Assembly (NCBI GenBank): GCA_034696485.1
Contig: JAQIWT010001423.1
Span: 1-10,845, forward strand
Length of the DNA: 10,845 nucleotides
Source: Isohypsibius dastychi
Lineage: Eukaryota; Tardigrada; Eutardigrada; Parachela; Isohypsibiidae
Direction of reading: 5' to 3'
The notes under the pieces were generated by a model. It saw only the letters and a program-made list of their open reading frames with translations. It was not told the DNA's origin and made no database searches. Below are positions 1 through 6,425 of the stretch, piece by piece; position 1 is the stretch's first letter; every line of letters starts with the position of its first letter. The position numbers were made by a program, and so were the translations under genes.

Positions 1-24
1 CCCCCCCCCCCCCCCCCCCCCCCC
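1..24. repeat. Poly-C homopolymer at the window edge
   Basis: The first 24 bases are all C, followed directly by GGG. Nothing else in the window resembles this. It could be a genuine C tract (G-rich on the other strand) or an assembly or homopolymer artefact near a contig end. No function is inferred. Confidence 0.9.
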
Positions 25-132
25 GGGAGTATTTCCGCAAAAGCATGCGGCGGGATTCCGAGTTATTCTGGTAGTTCTTTGACCAGCCAATTTGATGAAT
101 TGTGTATGACAACTTCTCCGTTTTTGCTATAG
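25..132 (+). other. Probable intron, possibly with the end of an upstream abLIM exon
   Basis: This stretch leads into the first clear abLIM exon. One frame from about 26 to 70 reads EYFRKSMRRDSELF and ends at a possible donor (GT at 71). It would leave two bases, which fit an acceptor at 137 rather than the better one at 132. The pyrimidine-rich stretch and TAG at 116-132 look like an authentic acceptor. The upstream exon is therefore only a possibility. Confidence 0.3.
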
Positions 133-2209
133 CATAGTACGAGACCTCACAGTCCACTGGACTGGGCCGAAGCTGGCAAGATCTACACACAGCAATATCT
201 TCCTCCAGACCATGACCCATCCGGACTCTACCTCCAAAGACCTCACACTCCCAACCCCTCAAAAGTTCCTGACTACCACACAACAGGTCAGTCTTAACAA
301 AGCTCTGCCTACCCAGTTCTGCTCGTAGCGTCTCCCATCTTTAAAAACTAGACACAAAATCAAATGAAGCGAACCAAAAGTTGTCATAATAATTAATCCT
401 TGTTTTCCAGAGGGCCCCGGAGTGCGAATTCGGATCCCACATCGCCGACGTGGTATGGAGATTCTCCGTGACGCCTGCATTGCCCAAACACGAGAGAACA
501 TTGCCTACGCGCCGACGAGTGCATCCGCATCCGGTCGTCGATCACCGCATATGAACAATGAGGAGCCCATCGCCTTGTCGACATTTCCGGACGCACGACC
601 GGTCCCCGAGAGTGAATTGCCCAAAATTGAACGTGATGACTTCCCTGCTCCACCCTACGTTTATGCTGATCCCGAGAGGCGGCGCAGATTCAGTCAGTCT
701 TCCGCGAAGGGGCGGTCTGCCAGCTCCGACCTTGCTGATCAGGAAGATGACAATGATGATATCATTATCGACCCGAAGAAGGCAGCTATTTTGGCTAGAG
801 AGAAGGAACAACTGAAAAAAGAAACTGAGGAGCTCAAAAAGATATCTTCTGGTAAAGGTCACCAAATCTGGTTTTTGAAAATTGGCTTATTTTATATTTG
901 ATCAGGGATTGGGAAAGTCTTTCTGCATAATGTTGAGGAACGTGCGAGACATAAGCAGGATCGGTTTCGAAGTGCTATAGATCCGCGTAACGCCTCACGG
1001 ACAGCATCAGCCAACCGCGAACCCATTCAGCCACCGCGTTATGGTTCGCCAGCATTTGCTTGTGAGTTAATGATGTGATTACGTGTTAACGATTATAATC
1101 GCTGTTGGGATGTTTGCACAGCACCCTCTCGTCTGGAAGACCGACCGCGACCTTGGGAGGAATGGGAGTATCTCTCGCCACCTCATTCAAAATGGCGGTC
1201 CGCCTCATCGGGCGCTAGCACCTTGCCTAGTTACAGCAGTAAGTATCGCAAACATTCTTAAGAAGAATTTGCTATACGAAATACGGCAATGTTTGAAAAA
1301 TCTTTTCGAGAAATCGTTTAGCGTGAACCATAATTTTTGTGACCTTGGTGGTGTTTTCCGATAACAAGCGCCAACATTCGAACTTCATGAACTGACTTGA
1401 AATCCTCATCTTTCAAACATAAAGCAATGAACACTTTCCTTCTCACATCGGAAAACAGAGTGGCTCACAAGGAGAACTTTTTGTAGTTCCCCGACCGGGT
1501 TATGGGTTCTCCACCGCCACCACGCCCAAATCTGGGACGATGCCTCACGGAAGATCAAGCCCCGGGTTACCAGAATTGATATTTGTACGTTGCTTCCTAT
1601 TTTTCATCACCTGAAACATTTCGAGTAAGCCAATTGATTGTAGGAAGATGGGACGTTTGTCAGTGATGAAATGCACAGAACGCAAAGCGGCGACTTTGCC
1701 AGTACAACTCGTACGTTAATGCTGATTATTGACCTGCTTTGTTCACATGGTTGTATCCTGTAGTTCCGGATTACATGTTTGACAGCGGTCGAAGATATCA
1801 TGATCCGTCGTTGGTGCGAAGCCGCATAGTGGAGCCTTACTTTCAGTCAGATTTTCTCGAGAGTTCTGAGAACGTTTTGCCAAGCGCTCGAAAACAGCGT
1901 AAAATCTATCCAGTAAGTATTGCCTACTGTCTTTCTGTTTCGTCTCATGATGTCTGGAAATGGCTCTTACTTTCAGATTGAGAAAATTCTGATCACAAAC
2001 AGGAAATTTCCCGAGGATGTCGACAGAAACCATCTCGAGGTAGGGTTCACACTGAATCGACTTTTATTGTGAGCTAATTATTAGGTTTTGTTCAGCTTCA
2101 TCTGTCACCAGAAGATTTCGCTAACGTATTTCACATAACACGGGAGAATTTCTTTCGATTGCCGGACTGGCGAAGGAATGAGCTGAAACGACGAGCGAAA
2201 CTGTTTTAA
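133..2209 (+). CDS. ABLIM: abLIM / UNC-115-type actin-binding LIM protein, C-terminal part (5' end outside window)
   Basis: Actin-filament-binding cytoskeletal adaptor of the abLIM/UNC-115/dematin family, which acts in cytoplasm at actin structures. Nine exons join in phase: 133-286, 411-851, 906-1061, 1122-1238, 1487-1584, 1644-1710, 1764-1912, 1977-2039 and 2096-2209, stop TAA at 2207-2209. They give 452 residues. Introns are mostly 53-65 bp; those at 287-410 and 1239-1486 are longer. Residues about 390-452 form a complete villin headpiece: KIYP, then PEDVD, HLSPEDF, the core phenylalanines, LPDWRR with the cap tryptophan, and terminal KLF. Upstream, the acidic/lysine-rich stretch and SSGIGK (about residues 197-202) match the conserved SGLG region of vertebrate abLIM, and PKIERDDFPAPP (about residues 115-126) matches its linker. 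The LIM domains would lie left of the window. Uncertain points: exon 1 could start at 138, and exon 5 uses the acceptor at 1486 because the one at 1458 breaks the frame. Dematin, which lacks LIM domains, is the alternative; the linker favours abLIM. Confidence 0.9.
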
Positions 2210-3133
2210 TCGCAAATACTGCTCCGCATTTGCTTTGAGTAATAGCTGCTATTTTTCGAGACACGGATCATGTGCGCCTAGTCGGTGTTCGAAGTTGTTT
2301 GGAGTCAGTAAGCCTGGGTGATATCTTTTTTGTTGAATTGTAATTCTTCGATGTGACGATTTTACTTGATTGGGCTCTGGATTCATGGCGCTTTTTTATT
2401 CGAAATTTCTGATGGGAACCGGTTCAACAAAATGATTGTTTAGTAAACTGTATGGTCGAAAACGCAATCAGATTTTCAGCTGAATACCAAGGCGGCGCAC
2501 AGACCTTTGAAGCATTAATTAATCACCGGTCCTACATTCTCTCTGGAATTCTGTTCTCAACTCGTTCAGTTCAGTGCAATAATCACATGACAGATTAACA
2601 GTATTGCTCTCCATCTCGATCTAACTTTTTCCGTATGGGGGTTTGTCAGAGCGATGGTGGCCCCTACCCTGCAACGAACGAACCATAAAGTACATGCAGT
2701 CTGCACGGTTGCATTTCTGGCCGTAGATTACGCTTCGTAGATTGCGAACCTCGCTCCTTGTCTTCAGATGATAGTTTCTTTCTCTTCGTGACTTTCATTA
2801 TACTGACCAATTCATGCTCAGGTCCCCCACCCCTTCCCGCCAAATTTAACGGGCTATGGAAGTTCGTTGTAAAACGTGGGAGAGTTTAGGGTTTCGCATA
2901 GGCGGATCGGCAATTTTTCCATTTTACTGTGGTCAATGTATGTACGTGACGGTGTTTCTCAGTGCATTGGAGAAAACTATTCAGGTTTATGTCAACTGAC
3001 AATAACTGGCAAACGAACACGACGACATCATTCGTGATTAAGTCAAACAAAAGCGTTACATAATTGGCTAATTGGAAGGGTGGTTGCAATTCACTGTAGC
3101 GATTAGCAGGGGTCCAGGTCCTTGACACAACTC
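2210..3133. other. 3' UTR of the abLIM gene and intergenic DNA
   Basis: No frame gives a convincing protein, and no exon with matching splice sites was found. The first part must be the abLIM 3' UTR, but no canonical AATAAA was seen close to the stop (AATAAT occurs near 2579). The sequence just left of 3134 shows no resemblance to exons 1 or 2 of the secreted gene, so the duplicated block begins abruptly. No repeat family was recognised. Confidence 0.6.
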
Positions 3134-3514
3134 ATTCAATTATTTGCTTACCCTGTGCTGTCACAGTATCTTCTGACAGGACCGGGCAGGAAACAGTATC
3201 TCTACATTGACCCCAAGTTGATTCAAGTGGAATTCCGGTGTCTGACGCCAAGTGAGGATGGCTACTCTTGCGAACGTGGCAATGTGCAAGTGTACACCCG
3301 CAAGCCACCGTCAGAACTGACTCAAGCGCACACTGTGGCAATCAACAGCATTTTGGATGCGACCTTGATTCCGTACTGCATGGATCATACGGATATCACA
3401 CTCTATCCATTCTATCCATCTATACCCTTGTGTACATTCACCGACAGACCACAAGGTTACTTGGATGCCCTCCGCGCTGTTGAACGAGACACTGTCAGCC
3501 AACGTTTCAACTAA
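3134..3514 (+). pseudogene. Orphan terminal exon of the secreted lipocalin-like gene (probable gene fragment)
   Basis: Positions 3180-3514 align without a gap to exon 3 of the complete gene (5548-5882), including the stop TAA, and 3134-3179 match the end of its intron 2 exactly, splice acceptor included. By hand count 26 of 335 bases and 13 of 111 residues differ. The frame is fully open. Exons 1 and 2, the signal peptide and the lipocalin G-x-W motif have no counterpart upstream, so no secreted protein can come from this copy alone. The last cysteine of the complete protein (Cys235) is Arg here, a new Cys appears at the place of Arg147, and the AATAAA site of the complete gene is altered. 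A fragment is the most likely reading; use as a terminal exon of an upstream transcript, or as a conversion donor, remains possible. Confidence 0.75.
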
Positions 3515-3935
3515 ATATGTCCGTGTGAGAACAAAGGTGACAAGATGTCGAACACAGCTTAATCACTTTGCGATATAACGGTTGTCAATTTGGAAATTGC
3601 ATGATCGCACTTGTCGTCATTCTGTTCTTACCAATGCTATGGGTGCTAATCGACAGTAAATCGACGGTTATAAAGAAAATACTAAATACTCAACTTCGCA
3701 AATCCTGTGAACCTCCATCACGGCGGCAGAGAACACAAACCACTTAACTGACTGGACCTAATACGTAGAAATGTACTACAAATATACACACTGTACTGTA
3801 AACGCTTCACCGTGCACTTGTGACGGTTGAGTTCGCGGCGAAATGCCAGCCGATCGAGGAGCAAAAGTTGTTGCAAACAAAGGGAGAGTTGAAACTCACT
3901 CTGATACAGCTCATAGTTATTCATAATACGGCCAC
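3515..3935. other. Diverged copy of the 3' flank of the secreted gene
   Basis: Short islands match the flank after the complete gene, in order: around 3580-3605 (GTCAATTnnGAATTGCAT type), GGTnATAAAG near 3666, and the stretch ending AATACTCAA near 3690. The last also exists in the third copy near the right edge of the window. The poly(A) signal AATAAA of the complete gene reads ATACTAAATACT here. No gene was found in this stretch; an open frame on the minus strand runs on from the VWA relic without further similarity. Confidence 0.6.
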
Positions 3936-4285
3936 GAGACTGTCCCATGAGTTTTCTCATTACATCAACATGACATCCCATGACATCTATGCTCTGAGAT
4001 GAACCTCGTCACTTTAGCTACATTGGCCGACCAAGTATTTACTTGTTCCGAAATAGTGCTTCAACCATTGCAATAACGATGGCGGTGATTAGAATCGATT
4101 CCATTAAAATAAACTCAACGAGCCGGTAGGTTCTCAGGGCATTCACCGGTTCTAGCTCTAAACTGTATTCCAGATTCCAGATTCCATCACAGTTTTGCAG
4201 AAACAGATGTTCTTCAACGCACCCATCCGTACATAATGTGGTAATCCGATCTGATTCATTGGTGAAAGAACCAGTACCAAATTAC
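3936..4285 (-). pseudogene. Frameshifted relic of the VWA5A-like C-terminal exon
   Basis: Read on the minus strand, this copies the last ~110 residues of the VWA5A-like protein encoded at 6426-6800. Matched segments in order are LFLQNCDGIWNL (complete gene: LLLQNWDGSWTL), SILITAIVIAMVEALF (VLVTAIIVAVIEGRF), QVNTWSANVAKVTRFISE (QVNTWSAIVAKAKDYISE) and DVMRKLMGQSR (DVMGKIMEQAR). They lie in different frames: a base is lost before QVNTW, giving TAA just after FRNK, and another shift occurs after FISEH. Nothing of the VIT or VWA domains is present. It is much more diverged than the neighbouring orphan exon. It is a non-functional remnant of the same duplication; a processed or expressed protein is unlikely. 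Confidence 0.8.
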
Positions 4286-4366
4286 CCCCCTCCCCCAGAT
4301 TTCTACCGAGAGAACAGTGAACAGTCTTCTGTTTATGGCTTCTCTCTGCCTCTCTGACTGACTTAC

Positions 4367-4492
4367 GCGGCTAGCCGCATTGCATCTATTGCAGAGGCAC
4401 ACAACGACACAAACAATTCGGAAACCAAAAATAAGCAATATGGACACACCAAACACTTCAAATGTACCGTAGTATGCGAATGACTTAACCAT
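4367..4492 (-). CDS. Possible exon with a membrane segment and cysteine cluster
   Basis: On the minus strand an ATG at 4492-4490 opens 42 codons that end exactly at a good donor (CGC then GTAAGTCAG; GT at 4366-4365). The peptide has a hydrophobic stretch, FGVSILLIFGFRIVCVVV, followed by CLCNRCN, which looks like a transmembrane helix with a juxtamembrane cysteine motif. The frame is open upstream to a TGA only 33 bases before the ATG, so it may instead be an internal exon. No partner exon could be assigned; the VWA relic lies just downstream on the same strand. I do not recognise a family. A chance open frame is quite possible. Confidence 0.2.
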
Positions 4493-5037
4493 CGGTGTAG
4501 CTGGTATCACTTGTTCCGAGTCTCAGATCCAATGTTGGGTTTACTCGTCAAGAAAGGCGAGGGATTCCGTGTGGGAGCAGGAAACATTCTAAACTAGTTG
4601 TAGAATAAGACTGTTTCTCTATTTCAAATTCTTAAAAATTCTAGGGAGTCGACAAAAGTTTCCTGTGTAACCCTTGTTAAACAATGTTAAGAGAGAAACC
4701 GTTGAAAACTCAGTTCAAAACTTCTACTGTAGGTGACGAATGCTCATCAACACCAAAGGGCAAATGAGACCGAACCTAATCCGGACGCAGTTTGAAAGCA
4801 TTAAAAACCCCATCGAACTCCAAGAAGACAGGAAAGTTTTATGACGAAATTTCTCGTGGTCGTTGTTAGCCGGGTAAATTTGCTCATGTGCGTATCGTAC
4901 TGACAAACTTGCGTAGTTATTTAATGCTCTGCCGCCAGGTGAGGAGATGGTCAATGTCAATGCGCACCTGTTTAGCTATCTATCTAAAAGCTGATCAGTT
5001 CAAACTTAAGCCATCACTTCTCAGAACAATCGTAGAA
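4493..5037. other. Intergenic region upstream of the secreted gene
   Basis: No convincing coding exon was found. The stretch must hold the 5' UTR and promoter of the gene starting at 5038. A TATTTAA sequence at about 4918-4924 is an AT-rich candidate core element, but its role is not established. The frame of exon 1 stays open upstream of 5038 to about 4888, but the residues before the chosen Met do not look like a protein start and would spoil the signal peptide. Confidence 0.4.
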
Positions 5038-5882
5038 ATGACACGGGTTTTACTTGTAGCCTTGACCACACTGGTTGTGTTCGCACAATCTTTGAATGCG
5101 CGAAAGAATCCGCGGAAGCAGGGATGCTTCCCTGTCGAACCAACCCCATACCCATGGGATGTAGAGATGGTCAGTTGAGCATCTGCCCTTTCTTAATATC
5201 TCTCTAACTAACTAACACACTAACGAACATTTGATTTTCAGAATCTTGGCGTATGGTACAGTTATGGTTGGGGCCCCAATGAAGTTACCGAGGACTTACC
5301 AGTACAGACAAACGTCATGACTGTCTACACAGGCCTGGGCTATCTGCGGTCCAGTGAGCTCTTCGCTGTTGCCTGGGAACATCAGTTTCGCGTTCCAGGA
5401 GCAGATTCGTGCACATTTTATTACAACCAGCAGAACATTAGCTCTCGCGGAGACAAAGACCACACGTTCTGGTTGGGGGAATTTTCAAGTCAGTTCAAAT
5501 TATTCAATTATTTGCTTACCCTGTGCTGTCACAGTATCTTCTGACAGGACCGGGCAGGAAACAGTATCTCTACATTGACCCCAAGTTGATTCAAGTAGAA
5601 TTCCGGCGTCTGACGCCGAGTGAGGATGGCTACTCCTGTGAACGTGGCAATGTGCAGGTGTACACCCGCAAGCCACCGTCCGAACTGACTCAAGCGCACA
5701 CCGTGGCAATCAACAGCGTTTTGGATACGACCTTGATTCCGTACTGCATGGATCGCTCGGATGTTACACTTTATCTGTTCTATCCATCTATACCCTTGTG
5801 TACATTCACCGACAGACCACATGGTTACTTGGATGCCCTCAGTGCTGTTGAACGAGAAACTGTCAGCCGATGCTTCAAATAA
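5038..5882 (+). CDS. Secreted lipocalin-like protein, three exons, complete
   Basis: Exons 5038-5169, 5242-5488 and 5548-5882 join in phase to encode 237 residues; the introns are 72 and 59 bp. Residues 1-21 are a signal peptide (MTRVLLVALTTLVVFAQSLNA), which fixes the start and implies secretion. The mature chain has six cysteines (30, 101, 157, 193, 211, 235), an even number suited to disulfides, and a possible N-glycosylation site at Asn109. GVWY (residues 47-50) shortly after the N-terminal cysteine is the first lipocalin motif, G-x-W, normally the start of strand A of a ligand-binding barrel. Several later segments alternate hydrophobic residues as strands would (for example QYLYID, residues 132-137). 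The chain is longer than a typical lipocalin of about 180 residues, and I do not see motifs 2 and 3 clearly, so the family call is tentative; no ligand is inferred. In intron 2 a second acceptor (5534) lies 13 bp upstream of the used one (5547) but leads to a stop. The gene converges on the VWA5A-like gene. Confidence 0.85.
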
Positions 5883-6055
5883 ATGTTCGTTCGAAGGATC
5901 AGAAGTTTCACAAGATGTCCACCATCGCTTAACCACATCTTTAAATAGGGTTGGTCAATTACGAATTGCATGGTCACACATGTTGTAATTTTGATGCGAA
6001 CCGATCTCTTTTCTCTACGGTACAGCAAAGCTACGGTCATAAAGACTAAGAAAAA

Positions 6056-6061
6056 AATAAA
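6056..6061 (+). promoter_or_regulatory. Poly(A) signal AATAAA of the secreted gene
   Basis: A canonical AATAAA lies 174 bp after the stop codon, embedded in an A-rich stretch, as expected for the end of a short 3' UTR. The corresponding sites in the orphan copy (near 3680) and in the third copy (near 10685) are changed and no longer read AATAAA. Confidence 0.65.
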
Positions 6062-6363
6062 TACTCAAGTGCACAAATTCTCTGCATCATTTCGTTTTTT
6101 CCTGGAAACTGATCGTCACATTGTGTGAAATTGCAGCACAACGATATGGCAAAAACACGATTATTCGAAATAACTTCAGTTCATAATGTACGGCCACAAC
6201 TGTTCATGCATGTACGAAAGTATCAGTCATGTACTATTATATGTAGCTATAAGAGAATTGGGACTGACTGGTGAGTCTCTTTGTCCGCGGCCCGGTCCTT
6301 ACACACTTGCGCTGGCAAAAAGAGGCCCATGCTATGCCGATAACAGGGTAACGCTTCTGATTG

Positions 6364-6423
6364 TCAGGTCCGCAGTACCATGTTTTGTACACTCTCAGGT
6401 CCGCAGTACCATGTTTTCTACAC
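6364..6423. repeat. 31-bp direct repeat, two units, beside the VWA5A-like stop codon
   Basis: A 29-base stretch, TCAGGTCCGCAGTACCATGT and onward to TACAC, occurs at 6364-6392 and again at 6395-6423 with one mismatch (period 31). The second unit ends two bases from the stop codon at 6426-6428, so the pair forms the start of the 3' UTR of the minus-strand gene. It is absent from the left-hand duplicate. Confidence 0.9.
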
Positions 6424-6425
6424 AG

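Larger units (their letters stand above)
3134..4285. repeat. Duplicate block, copy 1 (truncated), partner of 5502 to about 6800
   Basis: This block carries, in the same order and orientations, the end of intron 2 and exon 3 of the secreted gene, its 3' flank, and the antisense C-terminal exon of the VWA5A-like gene. The left edge is sharp at 3134 (partner 5502, inside intron 2); similarity fades near 4285 (partner about 6800). The first 95 bp are identical, the exon as a whole is about 92% identical by hand count, and the spacer and VWA part are much more diverged with indels. The partner spacer is longer by roughly 120 bp. It is a segmental duplication, not a transposon: no terminal repeats or target-site duplications were seen. 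Confidence 0.85.
5883..6425. other. Convergent 3' spacer between the secreted and VWA5A-like genes
   Basis: Both genes end into this 543-bp stretch. The left part, to about 6080, is the 3' UTR of the secreted gene. From 5962 to about 6204 the sequence is collinear with the right edge of the window (10602-10845). Between about 6265 and 6360 it is more GC-rich than its surroundings and has no counterpart in the left-hand duplicate, so it may be an insertion. No AATAAA was seen on the minus strand for the VWA5A-like gene. No coding exon was found. Confidence 0.6.

Noticed and set aside
1459-1486. Earlier start of abLIM exon 5 at the acceptor ending at 1458, adding SGSQGELFVV in an attractive frame.
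   Set aside because: Exon 4 ends with one base of a codon, so joining at 1459 reads a different frame and the attractive frame is not used. The acceptor at 1486 restores it (A + TT = Ile).
3820-4002. 60-codon plus-strand frame in the duplicate block.
   Set aside because: It overlaps the antisense VWA relic and the diverged spacer, and has no counterpart frame in the intact copy.
5535-5547. Upstream acceptor TGTCACAG at 5534 in intron 2 of the secreted gene.
   Set aside because: Joined to the single base left by exon 2 it reaches TGA within about 15 codons; the acceptor at 5547 gives the long frame through to 5882.
5529-5936. 135-codon minus-strand frame over exon 3 of the secreted gene, with a similar one over the orphan exon.
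   Set aside because: It is the complement of a supported coding exon, has no splice or domain support, and recurs only because the exon is duplicated.
6338-6352. GATAACAGGGTAA resembles the core of the I-SceI homing endonuclease site.
   Set aside because: Only 13 of the 18 bases of the full site match, and no homing endonuclease gene or intron is nearby; a chance match is likely.
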